Positions 36,306 through 45,559 of a stretch of 64,000 bases of DNA are shown here, piece after piece. Numbering within the stretch: position 1 is the first letter of the stretch; the number at the start of each line of letters is the position of its first letter. The position numbers and the translations under genes were made by a program. The notes beneath the pieces are model-generated. The model was not told the origin of the DNA, made no database searches, and saw nothing but the letters and a program-made list of their open reading frames with translations. Source of the stretch: Chryseobacterium sp. LAM-KRS1 (GTDB lineage: Bacteria > Bacteroidota > Bacteroidia > Flavobacteriales > Weeksellaceae); NCBI RefSeq assembly GCF_013184525.1, contig NZ_JAAOIZ010000004.1:124001-188000 (forward strand). The letters are read 5' to 3'.

Positions 36306-38429
36306 TTAACTTTTGTTTAGAAACTTATCCAGGATCTCTACAGCGCATTTAGGAAGATTGGTTCCGGGGCCGAAAATAAAGTCTGCACCGTTTGCGTAAA
36401 GAAATTCATAATCCTGCTGAGGAATAACCCCACCTACTACAATCGTTACATCATCTGCCCCTAATTTTTTTAATTCTTCCACGACCTGTGGAACGAGGGT
36501 TTTATGGCCTGCTGCGAGAGAAGACACTCCTAAAATATGAATATCATTCTCTACAGCTTGTTTCGCTACTTCTTCCGGAGTCTGAAATAAAGGAGCTACA
36601 TCCACATCAAATCCCATATCGGCAAATGCTGTTGCCACTACCTTAGCACCACGATCGTGTCCGTCCTGCCCCATTTTGGCAACCATTAATCTTGGGCGAC
36701 GTCCTTCTTCTTCCTCAAATTTTTGAGTGAGATGAAGGGCTTTTTCGAAATATTCATTTTTACTCGCATTCATTGCATATACTCCTGAAATTGTTCTGAT
36801 ATTGGCTTTGTATCTTCCAAAGCTCTCTTCCATCGCATCACTCATTTCACCAAGTGTCACTCTTCTTCTTGCCGCTTCAATACATAAAGCTAAAAGGTTT
36901 CCTTTACCTGTTTTTGCACTCTCTCTGATCTCATTTAAGATCTCTTCAACAGCTTCTCCATTTCTTGTTTGCTTGATGGAGTCCAGTCTCTCAATTTGTT
37001 TTCTTCTAACTTCTGTATTATCAATATCGAGGATCTCGATAGGCTCTTGTTTTAGAGCTGATTTAAATGAATTGACACCTATGATAAATTCCTCACCGCT
37101 ATCTATTTTTGCCTGCTTTCTGGCTGCCGCTTCCTCAATTCTCATTTTAGGAATTCCTGCCTCAATTGCTTTCGTCATTCCTCCTTCCTGTTCCACCTCA
37201 TCGATATACCTCATTGCCTCCTCAATCATCTGCTGGGTAAGACTTTCCACCAGATTGCTTCCTCCCATCGGATCCACCACATCACAAATTCCACTTTCCT
37301 GCTGTAAAATAATCTGGGTATTTCTGGCAATTTTTGCTGAATAATCTGTAGGTAAAGCAATCGCTTCATCCAATGCGTTCGTATGTAAGGATTGTGTTCC
37401 TCCCAATGCTGAAGATAATGCTTCAATAGCAGTCCGGGTAATATTATTAAAAGGTTCCTGCTCTGTAAGTGACCATCCTGATGTTTGAGAATGGGTTCTC
37501 AGCGCTAAAGATTTTGGATTCTGAGGGTTGAACTGTTTCAAAAGATTAGCCCAGATGTATCTTGCAGCACGCATTTTAGCTATTTCCATAAAATGGTTCA
37601 TGCCTATTGCCCAGAAAAAAGAAAGTCTTGGGGCAAAATCATCCACATTCATTCCGGCTTTAATTCCGGTCCTTACATATTCCAAACCATCTGCCAATGT
37701 ATATGCCATTTCAAGAACAGGGGTTGCTCCCGCTTCCTGCATATGATAACCAGAAATCGAAATAGAATTGAATTTGGGAATGTATTTAGATGTATATTCA
37801 AAGATATCCGCAATGATCTTCATGGAAGGGGTAGGCGGATAAATATAGGTATTTCTTACCATGAACTCTTTCAGAATATCATTCTGAATGGTTCCTGAGA
37901 GCTGATCCTGTTGAACACCTTGTTCTTCTGCGGCAACAATATAGAAAGATAAGATTGGTAAGACCGCACCGTTCATCGTCATGGAAACCGAAATCTGATC
38001 CAGAGGGATTTCATTGAATAAAATCTTCATATCCTCAACGGAATCAATGGCAACCCCGGCTTTCCCAACATCTCCCACAACTCTTGCATGATTGGAATCA
38101 TATCCTCTGTGGGTGGCAAGATCAAATGCTACAGACAATCCTTTTTGCCCTGCTGCCAGATTTCTTCTATAGAATGCGTTAGACTCTTCAGCGGTAGAAA
38201 ATCCGGCATACTGACGTATTGTCCAAGGTTTTTGAACATACATCGTTGAATACGGCCCTCTTAAATAAGGTGAAATTCCGGGAGATGTCTCTGTAAGAGC
38301 TTTATCTTTAACATCTTCATGGGTGTAGGATGATTTTAATTCTAACCCATCCTTTTCGAAATTATAAATCTCACCTTCTTTAGGCAAAATATCCAGATCC
38401 AGTTTTCTTACAGAAATTGTCTTTCGCAT
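36306..38429 (-). CDS. Methylmalonyl-CoA mutase, large (catalytic) subunit
   Basis: 707 residues. It converts (R)-methylmalonyl-CoA and succinyl-CoA using adenosylcobalamin. The N-terminal TIM barrel begins [20 protein letters not shown] with substrate-binding Tyr and Arg residues and has [11 protein letters not shown]. The C-terminal cobalamin domain (about 575-705) has [11 protein letters not shown], where the histidine is the lower cobalt ligand, plus [15 protein letters not shown] and [14 protein letters not shown]. Length fits the catalytic alpha subunit. The usual small subunit gene is not adjacent, and the chaperone MeaB is encoded at 26420-27415. Confidence 0.96.
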   Translation of the reverse strand: MRKTISVRKLDLDILPKEGEIYNFEKDGLELKSSYTHEDVKDKALTETSPGISPYLRGPYSTMYVQKPWTIRQYAGFSTAEESNAFYRRNLAAGQKGLSVAFDLATHRGYDSNHARVVGDVGKAGVAIDSVEDMKILFNEIPLDQISVSMTMNGAVLPILSFYIVAAEEQGVQQDQLSGTIQNDILKEFMVRNTYIYPPTPSMKIIADIFEYTSKYIPKFNSISISGYHMQEAGATPVLEMAYTLADGLEYVRTGIKAGMNVDDFAPRLSFFWAIGMNHFMEIAKMRAARYIWANLLKQFNPQNPKSLALRTHSQTSGWSLTEQEPFNNITRTAIEALSSALGGTQSLHTNALDEAIALPTDYSAKIARNTQIILQQESGICDVVDPMGGSNLVESLTQQMIEEAMRYIDEVEQEGGMTKAIEAGIPKMRIEEAAARKQAKIDSGEEFIIGVNSFKSALKQEPIEILDIDNTEVRRKQIERLDSIKQTRNGEAVEEILNEIRESAKTGKGNLLALCIEAARRRVTLGEMSDAMEESFGRYKANIRTISGVYAMNASKNEYFEKALHLTQKFEEEEGRRPRLMVAKMGQDGHDRGAKVVATAFADMGFDVDVAPLFQTPEEVAKQAVENDIHILGVSSLAAGHKTLVPQVVEELKKLGADDVTIVVGGVIPQQDYEFLYANGADFIFGPGTNLPKCAVEILDKFLNKS

Positions 38430-38521
38430 TTCAATAATTTTATCCCCGTAAAGTTAATTTTTTTGAATGAAACATGAAACTACAGTTAAACACCTGTTAT
38501 TAAAACCAATAGCTAAATAAA

Positions 38522-38541
38522 AAGCCGGACAATTGTCCGGC
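38522..38541 (-). terminator. Terminator after the M12-type protease gene
   Basis: Perfect 10-base arms AGCCGGACAA and TTGTCCGGCT with an A run on the left, which is a T run on the minus strand. It lies 22 bases past the protease stop. Confidence 0.85.
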
Positions 38542-38563
38542 TCCGATCTAATTTTTAACTTTA

Positions 38564-41500
38564 TTATTTCTTAATCAGCTTTGTACTGTATGTTTTAGTT
38601 TCACCGGTAATGGTAATAACATACATTCCTTTAATAAGTGAAGCTACATTAATTCTTTGACCTTCAAGTTTACCGCTTTGTACTAGTCTTCCTTCAGCGC
38701 TGTAGATCTTATAATCTGCTTTTCCTTTAAGATTTTTAACTTCAACAAAGGTATCGGCAGGATTGGGATAAATCTCAATTTCAGATTTTGTTCCTCTTAC
38801 TTCATCCACAGCAAGTGCTCCTGTAATTTTCACAGAAAAGTCCCTAAAAGAACCCGTTGAAATTACTCCACCGCCACCTACCGGAATAGATGAAGTACCA
38901 CATGGTCCAGTGGCAGGATTAAAGAAAGTACTTGCCACTCTCATTCTTAATGTTTTGTCACCTGAGTAGGCAGTTGCAGGTACCGTAAATACAATCGTCC
39001 CATCATGGAAATTAAGATCATTTGCAGCATTATAAACCGGAACGGCACCACTAGATCCTATCTTTTCTGAGGCTTCAAAAGTACCATTTCTATTATAATC
39101 AATCCATATTTCTAACCAGTCATTATAAGTTCCAAGACCATGACCTAAATTTCTAAATGAAATAGTATATTGAGTACCTTTTGTTAAGTTGATTAATTTA
39201 CTGGCATCTTCACTAAAATCCAAATACGTTCTAGCTGCAGTATTCAAGTTACCTGAGAAATAATTAACATTAGCCAGATTTAATTGAATAAGCCCGCTGT
39301 AGTAGGGTGCAAGAAGATTATTCCCCCCTGTAGTCATCAAACAGTAGTCAACTCCTGTTCTTAAACCTTTCGTTTTGAAAGTATAATTCGTAGAGAATGC
39401 TCCAGGTACATTGTTTACTACAGCTGCAACTTGGGTTTCATAACTGGTTTCGTCTTCAAGACCTGTTAAAGAAACAGAATTAGTATTACTTACCGCATTA
39501 GCCCAATTTACTTCACCAACTTTTCTATAGTTAATAGAATAAGTATTAGCTCCGGGAACACTGTTCCAAGAAACTCTTGCCGTGGTCTTTAAAATTTCAG
39601 AAGGCAGTACGAAAATTCCTGTAGGAGCATTAGTCGTTGATGTAGGGGCTGTTCCAATAGTAACCTGAGGAGACACCGCATAAAATATATTTCCAATTGC
39701 TGATATTCTAAACTTAACAGCACCTGTTAAATTACTTGGCATTTGTGCGGAATAATTGCCTGTATTGGGAGTAGTAGCTACCAGATCAGTCCATGTATTT
39801 CCGTTATCGGTTGTATAATCTATTTTCACATTGGTAACATTATAAGGAGCTGCATTGGTATTAGCCACCTCCCATTGGATCGTGTTTGAAGCATTATTAT
39901 ATAATACCGAGGAAGCAGTTAATCCGTTAAATTTAAATGGTCCATCATTACCAACTGTTACAGTAGTCTCAGAAGAAGATAACATTGGTCTTACAGTATT
40001 CTCATCTCTTACTGTCACTGCATAGTGTAAAGTTCTAGGCACATAAGGAACTGTTTCCCATGTCGCTTTATTGGTAAGAGTACCATTCATTACTAAAGGC
40101 AGACTTGGAAAATATCTTCTTCCACTTGCTGTTCCAAAGAAAGATCTTGCTAAGGATCCCTGAGTATTGTATCCCCATCCACTATCTCCTGAAATTGAAG
40201 CGAAGTCATCAACACTGTCATATTGTTCCCATGTATATTTCAATGGGTCATTTTGAGCATCTGTTGCTACTGCATCTAAATAATATGCTGTTCCTTTTGG
40301 AATGCTATAAGATGTAAGAGGAGAAATTACAGGTGGAGTATTCGTTGTAATATCTTGAGATATACCACAAGCAGCCGGCTTACCTTCAAGATTTGTTAGT
40401 ATTTGATTGATTGAAGCATAGTGGAAATAAGCATCGGAATTCATTTGTACATTGTCCTGTGTAATTCCTGCATAACTCATAATCGTTGTTCCACCCCCAG
40501 GTTCTACATTCACTCCTGAACCTTCAGTGCTTTTTGAGAAAGTATGGTTTCCCCCTAACTGATGCCCCATTTCATGGGCAACATAGTCGATATCAAAAGT
40601 ATCACCACTTGGATTTCCATTTGAAGGAGAAGTAAATCCGGAACCTTTACCTTCTGGCTCTGCAGTCGACGGATCTACACAAATACATCCAACACATCCT
40701 GCATTTCCCCCTCCTCCATCAGCTCCGAATAAGTGTCCAATATCATAATTAGCATTTCCTACATTGGCTGTTAAAGTATTTTGTAATTCTAAGTTCCAAG
40801 CTCCTGCCGATCCAGCAGCAGCATCAGAATATGGATCTGTAGCAGGGTTACTATAAACAATTGTTGGCAAATCCTGAACAATTAATTTAACTCCAAAATC
40901 TTTTTCAAATACTCCGTTTACACGAGTCATCGTCGTATTCATCTGTGCAACAGCACCAGGTACTCCGCCAAAATGCTGGGTATATTCACCTGTAACAGAC
41001 AGTGCAAGCTTATATGTTCTATACTTTGTACTGGAAGGTCTACTTGTAATTCCTACACTAGAAAGCTTTTTTTTTCCGTTACCCTCCAGCGTCTTTATAT
41101 CTTTAAAGCTCTTTTCCTCACTTGTACATTCAAACCCATGATCTCCTTCAGTCCTCTTGGTTTTGTAAAAGACTCCATATGTCTGCTTATCTGTAGAAAT
41201 AGGTTCTATAAATTGAAATACGCCATCCTTAATAATCATAGATTGCATTTCAGTTGGGGAGGTACTGAATCTTACATATTTGGAAGGATCATCAATACCT
41301 ACCCCAACATATGAACCTAACTGATATCTATCTGCCAGAGATTTCTCCATAACAGGATTACTGTACACAGCAAACTTTTCAATTTTTCCCTCTACGGTAG
41401 GCAAATTAATAACAACAGGTTTGGCATTGTTTCCTGTTTCAACAGCATCTTTTAATAAATTTCTAAGCGAAGTTAAATCTACTTTATAAGCATATTTAAC

Positions 41501-41614
41501 CTCTACTTCTTTTCGTAACTGGGAAGTCTTTTGAGATACGGATTCCCATCTTTGAGCATAACTACTGGTAAGTCCAGCAGCTAGTGCACAAATAAGTAGA
41601 ACTTTCTTTTTCAT
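38564..41614 (-). CDS. T9SS-secreted reprolysin-like (M12) metallopeptidase
   Basis: 1016 residues. Signal peptide (about 1-20, ending SSYAQ), propeptide-like region (about 25-190), then a metzincin catalytic domain (about 195-415) with HEMGHQLGGNH near residue 347 and the Met-turn IMSYAGI. Both are diagnostic of the reprolysin/adamalysin clan. Next come beta-sandwich domains, one of them fibronectin type III (about 660-745, ARVSWNSVPGANTYSINYR), a GEVED domain (about 800-920, EIWIDYNRNGTFEASEKIG) and a T9SS type A sorting domain (IYPNPADTFVEV, KLIKK end). It is expected to be exported and to digest extracellular protein. Confidence 0.92.
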   Translation of the reverse strand: MKKKVLLICALAAGLTSSYAQRWESVSQKTSQLRKEVEVKYAYKVDLTSLRNLLKDAVETGNNAKPVVINLPTVEGKIEKFAVYSNPVMEKSLADRYQLGSYVGVGIDDPSKYVRFSTSPTEMQSMIIKDGVFQFIEPISTDKQTYGVFYKTKRTEGDHGFECTSEEKSFKDIKTLEGNGKKKLSSVGITSRPSSTKYRTYKLALSVTGEYTQHFGGVPGAVAQMNTTMTRVNGVFEKDFGVKLIVQDLPTIVYSNPATDPYSDAAAGSAGAWNLELQNTLTANVGNANYDIGHLFGADGGGGNAGCVGCICVDPSTAEPEGKGSGFTSPSNGNPSGDTFDIDYVAHEMGHQLGGNHTFSKSTEGSGVNVEPGGGTTIMSYAGITQDNVQMNSDAYFHYASINQILTNLEGKPAACGISQDITTNTPPVISPLTSYSIPKGTAYYLDAVATDAQNDPLKYTWEQYDSVDDFASISGDSGWGYNTQGSLARSFFGTASGRRYFPSLPLVMNGTLTNKATWETVPYVPRTLHYAVTVRDENTVRPMLSSSETTVTVGNDGPFKFNGLTASSVLYNNASNTIQWEVANTNAAPYNVTNVKIDYTTDNGNTWTDLVATTPNTGNYSAQMPSNLTGAVKFRISAIGNIFYAVSPQVTIGTAPTSTTNAPTGIFVLPSEILKTTARVSWNSVPGANTYSINYRKVGEVNWANAVSNTNSVSLTGLEDETSYETQVAAVVNNVPGAFSTNYTFKTKGLRTGVDYCLMTTGGNNLLAPYYSGLIQLNLANVNYFSGNLNTAARTYLDFSEDASKLINLTKGTQYTISFRNLGHGLGTYNDWLEIWIDYNRNGTFEASEKIGSSGAVPVYNAANDLNFHDGTIVFTVPATAYSGDKTLRMRVASTFFNPATGPCGTSSIPVGGGGVISTGSFRDFSVKITGALAVDEVRGTKSEIEIYPNPADTFVEVKNLKGKADYKIYSAEGRLVQSGKLEGQRINVASLIKGMYVITITGETKTYSTKLIKK

Positions 41615-41653
41615 AAATTACATTTATTTTAATAAAAACGTTAAGCATTTCAA

Positions 41654-41661
41654 CAAAAATA
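41654..41661 (-). promoter_or_regulatory. -7 box (TATTTTTG) for the M12-type protease gene
   Basis: TATTTTTG on the minus strand, 39 bases before the ATG, in a very AT-rich leader. Confidence 0.5.
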
Positions 41662-41802
41662 AAAACAAAAAATACTAATAACACATCAAAAAAGTTAATA
41701 ATCAACTAAAGCATCAATTTAACCCCTCCTTATACATTTGATATTAAAAAAATAAACCATAAATGCAAAAAAAATTAAATAATTACACATTTTTTCGCGC
41801 AA

Positions 41803-41831
41803 AAAAACCGAAAGATTGATCTTTCGGTTTA
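41803..41831 (-). terminator. Terminator after the S9 peptidase gene
   Basis: AAACCGAAAGAT and ATCTTTCGGTTT arms around a TG centre, with an A run that reads as T on the minus strand. It lies 35 bases past the stop. Confidence 0.85.
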
Positions 41832-41865
41832 ACAATTTGTATATTTTATTAAAAAAATTAATCAA

Positions 41866-43968
41866 TTACAATTTAATTCCCATTTCAAACAAAGCAAAAG
41901 AAATTAAATCCGCATTTTCACCAATAACCTGTTCGGTCGATCTTCCGGCTCCATGTCCTGCATTTTTTTCAATTCTTAACAGGATTGGATTTTTACAGGC
42001 TTGTTTCTCCTGAAGTTCAGCACCGAATTTGAATGAATGCGCTGGAACAACCCTGTCATCATGATCACTTGTAATAATCATAGTTGACGGATAACAAGTT
42101 CCGGCCTTTACATTATGTACCGGTGAATAAGATTTTAGATAATCAAACATCTCTTTGTTATCTTCTGCTGTTCCATAGTCATAAGACCATCCGGCACCTG
42201 CCGTAAACTTATTATACCTCAACATGTCCAGAACACCTACTCCTGGAAATGCTACTCTAGCGAGATCAGGTCGCATGGTCATCGTAGCTCCAACCAGCAA
42301 TCCTCCGTTTGACCTTCCAGAAAGCGCCATATACTCTTTCGAAGTATATTTTTTATTTTGCAGGTATTCTCCGGCAGCAATGAAATCCTCAAATACATTT
42401 TTCTTTTGCATTTTTGTTCCCGCATCATGCCATTTCTTACCATACTCCCCACCTCCACGGATATTCGGAACTGCATAAATTCCTCCATTCTCCATCCAGA
42501 TCGCATTGACAACAGAGAATGATGGCTGTAAGCTGATATTAAAACCTCCGTAAGAATAAAGAATAGTAGGATTTTTACCGTCCAGCTTTACCCCTTTCTT
42601 GTAGTTGATCATCATAGGAATTTTCGTTCCATCTTTTGATGTATAAAATACCTGCTCAGATATGTAATCCTCAGGATTGAATTTTACCTTTGGTTTCTGG
42701 TAAACCTCTGATTTACCAGTATCAGCGTTAAACTTATAAGTTGTTCCCGGTGTAATATAGTTGGTAAAAGAAAAGTAAAGTTCTTTTTCATCTTCCTTTC
42801 CTCCGAAACCTGAAATATTTCCTTTTCCCGGAAGAACTATATCTCTTACAAGTTTACCCGTTTTATCATATTGCCTTACCTGATCAATGGCATCTACCAT
42901 ATATGTTGCAAAGAAATATCCTCCACCGGTAGAAATTCCCAATACATTTTCTGTCTGAGGAATGACATCGATCCAGTTTTCAGGAGAAGGGTTTTTAATG
43001 CTGGTTTTTACAAGACGCATATTTGGAGCGTCTTTATCCGTGAAAATAAACAGGTTATCTCCCTCCGTATCTACAATACCCGCACTAATGTCAAATCCTT
43101 TATTAATTTGTATGAAATCACCTCCATTTTTAAGATCCTTGATATATAATTCGTTCCCGCTTGTAGTATTAGCAGCTGATATGATAAGATATCTCTGATC
43201 TTCAGAAACATTTGCTCCGATATATCTCCTTGGTGTTTTATCCCCTCCGAAAATCAGTTGATCAGAAGATTGTTTTGTTCCTAATTTGTGAAAGTATACT
43301 TTATGCTTATCGGTCATCCCTGAAAGCACAGTTCCCTCTTTCGGTTTATCGTAGCTGGAATAATAAAATCCTTCATCTCCTTGCCAGGAAATACCACTGA
43401 ATTTAACATCCGTCAATGTATCATCGATTTGCTTCTTTGTGATAGCATCAATAATGATAATTTTATTCCAGTCACTTCCACCTTCAGAAATAGAATAAGC
43501 CGCTAAATTCCCTTTTTTATTAAATGAAAGCTGAGAAAGAGAAGTGGTTCCTTTTTCAGAAAACTTATTGGGATCAAGGAATACTTCTGTAGCCTTCGTT
43601 TTATTATTTGTTCTGTATATGACAGATTGTGCCTGCAGCCCGTCATTTTTATTATAATAAGTAAAATCTCCTTCATTTGAAGGTGCAGAAATCTTTTCAT
43701 AATTCCAGATATCCCTCAATTGATTTTTTATTTTTTCTCTAAAGGGTATTTTTGAAAGGTAATTCTGGCTGAAAGCAACTTCCTCATCCACCCATTTTTT
43801 AGTGGGCTGGGAGTCATTTTCCAAATCTCTGAAAGGATCCGCCACAGCAGTTCCGAAATAGGTATCAGTCTGATTACCTTTTAGGGCCTTAGGATAAGTC
43901 ATTTTTTGTGAATAAAAAGATGCTGAAAATAAAACTCCAGCTGTTAATAAGATCGGTTTAAAATTCAT
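41866..43968 (-). CDS. Prolyl oligopeptidase family serine peptidase (S9A)
   Basis: 700 residues from the ATG at 43968, which gives a standard signal peptide (MNFKPILLTAGVLFSASFYSQ). A start six codons upstream is possible. The N-terminal part forms a seven-bladed beta-propeller (about 80-410), and the alpha/beta hydrolase domain follows. Catalytic residues: Ser near 551 in SGRSNGGLLVG, Asp near 636 in TSDHDDRVVPAH, and His near 671 in NAGHGAGRS. The enzyme should cleave after proline in short peptides in the periplasm. Monocistronic, with a clear -7 box and its own terminator. Confidence 0.94.
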   Translation of the reverse strand: MNFKPILLTAGVLFSASFYSQKMTYPKALKGNQTDTYFGTAVADPFRDLENDSQPTKKWVDEEVAFSQNYLSKIPFREKIKNQLRDIWNYEKISAPSNEGDFTYYNKNDGLQAQSVIYRTNNKTKATEVFLDPNKFSEKGTTSLSQLSFNKKGNLAAYSISEGGSDWNKIIIIDAITKKQIDDTLTDVKFSGISWQGDEGFYYSSYDKPKEGTVLSGMTDKHKVYFHKLGTKQSSDQLIFGGDKTPRRYIGANVSEDQRYLIISAANTTSGNELYIKDLKNGGDFIQINKGFDISAGIVDTEGDNLFIFTDKDAPNMRLVKTSIKNPSPENWIDVIPQTENVLGISTGGGYFFATYMVDAIDQVRQYDKTGKLVRDIVLPGKGNISGFGGKEDEKELYFSFTNYITPGTTYKFNADTGKSEVYQKPKVKFNPEDYISEQVFYTSKDGTKIPMMINYKKGVKLDGKNPTILYSYGGFNISLQPSFSVVNAIWMENGGIYAVPNIRGGGEYGKKWHDAGTKMQKKNVFEDFIAAGEYLQNKKYTSKEYMALSGRSNGGLLVGATMTMRPDLARVAFPGVGVLDMLRYNKFTAGAGWSYDYGTAEDNKEMFDYLKSYSPVHNVKAGTCYPSTMIITSDHDDRVVPAHSFKFGAELQEKQACKNPILLRIEKNAGHGAGRSTEQVIGENADLISFALFEMGIKL

Positions 43969-43983
43969 TTCAAAGGATTTTAT

Positions 43984-43991
43984 CAAAAATA
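43984..43991 (-). promoter_or_regulatory. -7 box (TATTTTTG) for the S9 peptidase gene
   Basis: TATTTTTG on the minus strand, 15 bases before the preferred ATG at 43968. Its position argues against the upstream start at 43986. Confidence 0.5.
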
Positions 43992-44046
43992 CATAATATC
44001 ATCAAATAAAAAAAACCTGCTATACAGGCTCAATATGATTAATATT

Positions 44047-44154
44047 TTACATTAAAACTTTCAAAATAAAATCGGTAAGGTTAGGGACAATCCGATCCGG
44101 CTGTTTGTCAATTAAGACATCTCCCATTTGTTTCAAACCATATAATCTAATCAT
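44047..44154 (-). pseudogene. Possible gene remnant or very small ORF
   Basis: A 35-residue frame beginning with ATG, with mixed codon content and a helix-like end (NLTDFILKVLM). It resembles the last helix of a soluble enzyme. No upstream coding continuity is seen. I do not recognise it and hold it at low confidence. Confidence 0.2.
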
Positions 44155-44232
44155 TTGGAAAATACCGTTTTATAAAAATAATAGCTCTGTAAGCTTTCAT
44201 AATATAGATTCGTATTACGAATGAGACATTTA

Positions 44233-44270
44233 AAATAAAATAGCCTCTGTTTTCAGAGGCTATTTTATTT
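44233..44270 (-). terminator. Terminator after prfA
   Basis: AAATAAAATAGCCTCTG and CAGAGGCTATTTTATTT arms around a four-T loop. Strong and symmetrical, 17 bases past the stop. Confidence 0.9.
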
Positions 44271-44286
44271 ATTTAATTTAAAAAAT

Positions 44287-45372
44287 TTAATAATTATCTT
44301 CTTCTCCCTTCATTTTTTCTGCATTCTCAGCCATGATTACAGCATCAATCATTTCAGAGATATCCCCATTCATGTAGGCATCCAGATTATACATCGATTT
44401 ATTGATTCTATGATCTGTTACCCTACCCTGAGGATAATTATAGGTTTTAATTTTTGCTGAACGGTCTCCCGTAGATACCATCGTTTTTCTTTGTGCAGCG
44501 ATATCTCCCTGAACTTCCTGCAGTTTGATGTCGTATAATTTTGCACGAAGCATTTCCATTGCTAATTCACGGTTAGCCAGCTGAGAACGTGCCTGTTGAC
44601 ATACCACCACAAGACCTGAAGGTTTGTGAGTCAACTGAACTTTTGTTTCAACCTTGTTTACGTTCTGTCCCCCAGCTCCTCCGGAACGCGAAGTCTGCAT
44701 TTCAATATCTGCGGGATTGATCTCCACATCTACTTCTTCAGCTTCAGGTAATACGGCAATAGTAATGGCCGAAGTATGTACTCTTCCCTGGGATTCAGTT
44801 TCAGGTACACGTTGTACACGGTGAACTCCGGATTCAAACTTCATGATTCCGTACACTCCTTCACCTTCCACTTTCATGATCAATTCCTTATAGCCTTTTG
44901 CAGCTTCATTAGAGTCTGTTACTTCATGTCTCCAACCTTTAGTTTTGAAATACATGGTATACATTCTGTAAATATCTTCCACAAAAATAGCTGCTTCATC
45001 ACCCCCTGTTCCTGCACGCAATTCCACAATGATATTTTTATCATCTGCTGGATCCTTAGGAATCAGCAATACTTTCAATTCCTCTTCAAAAGCAGGAAGT
45101 TTTGCCTGAGCTTCTAATTTTTCTTCTTTAGCAAGATCTACCAGGTCTCTGTCTGAACCATCAGCAATAATTTCATCAGATTCTTCAATTGTATCTAATG
45201 CCGCTTTATATTGGTCGTACACTTTAACGATTTTTCCCAGATCGCTATATTCTTTGTTCAGAGAAGAATATCTTTTCTGATCAGAAATAACATCAGGCTG
45301 GATAATAAGGTCGGCAACCTCATTATATCGTTGTTTTATAGCTTCCAGTTTTGGAATTAATGACTTGGACAT
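44287..45372 (-). CDS. prfA: Peptide chain release factor 1
   Basis: 361 residues, the full four-domain length of RF1, which terminates translation at UAA and UAG. The codon-reading tripeptide of the PxT type is seen as PET in [18 protein letters not shown] near residue 188, and the peptidyl-hydrolysis motif is [19 protein letters not shown], with GGQ near 232. [18 protein letters not shown] and [13 protein letters not shown] complete the family pattern. It is distinct from prfH at 32469-33167, which lacks the N-terminal domain and the tripeptide. A -7 box TATCTTTG stands 20 bases upstream. Confidence 0.98.
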   Translation of the reverse strand: MSKSLIPKLEAIKQRYNEVADLIIQPDVISDQKRYSSLNKEYSDLGKIVKVYDQYKAALDTIEESDEIIADGSDRDLVDLAKEEKLEAQAKLPAFEEELKVLLIPKDPADDKNIIVELRAGTGGDEAAIFVEDIYRMYTMYFKTKGWRHEVTDSNEAAKGYKELIMKVEGEGVYGIMKFESGVHRVQRVPETESQGRVHTSAITIAVLPEAEEVDVEINPADIEMQTSRSGGAGGQNVNKVETKVQLTHKPSGLVVVCQQARSQLANRELAMEMLRAKLYDIKLQEVQGDIAAQRKTMVSTGDRSAKIKTYNYPQGRVTDHRINKSMYNLDAYMNGDISEMIDAVIMAENAEKMKGEEDNY

Positions 45373-45391
45373 TATAGAAATTTTGTGGCTG

Positions 45392-45399
45392 CAAAGATA
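45392..45399 (-). promoter_or_regulatory. -7 box (TATCTTTG) for prfA
   Basis: TATCTTTG on the minus strand matches TAnnTTTG, 20 bases before the ATG. Confidence 0.5.
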
Positions 45400-45559
45400 T
45401 GAATTATTAATTCAATTTGAAACTCCTTTAGTTTCTGATTTATACAGTCTTTGGCCCCCTTATACATATTAACTTCTTTAAAGTACTAATTTGCACGATC
45501 AACAAAGTCAAAAAACTAAATAGCATACAATTGTACAAAAGAATCATTTAACATTCAAA

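Larger units (their letters stand above)
43969..44286. other. 318-base intergenic region between prfA and the S9 peptidase gene
   Basis: Contains the prfA terminator (44233-44270), a TATTTTTG box for the S9 peptidase (43984-43991, minus), and a 35-codon minus-strand frame at 44047-44154 (MIRLYGLKQMGDVLIDKQPD...). That frame reads like the C-terminal end of a longer protein. It has a stop codon a few codons upstream and may be a gene remnant or chance. Confidence 0.45.

Noticed and set aside
36802..37344. Plus-strand 180-residue frame opposite methylmalonyl-CoA mutase
   Set aside because: Antisense shadow of a strongly conserved gene. Its composition (Leu, Ser and Ile-rich) shows no recognisable motif.
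45480..45540. TACAATTGTA palindrome in the prfA-GH13 gap as an operator
   Set aside because: Only ten bases long in very AT-rich sequence, so chance occurrence is likely.
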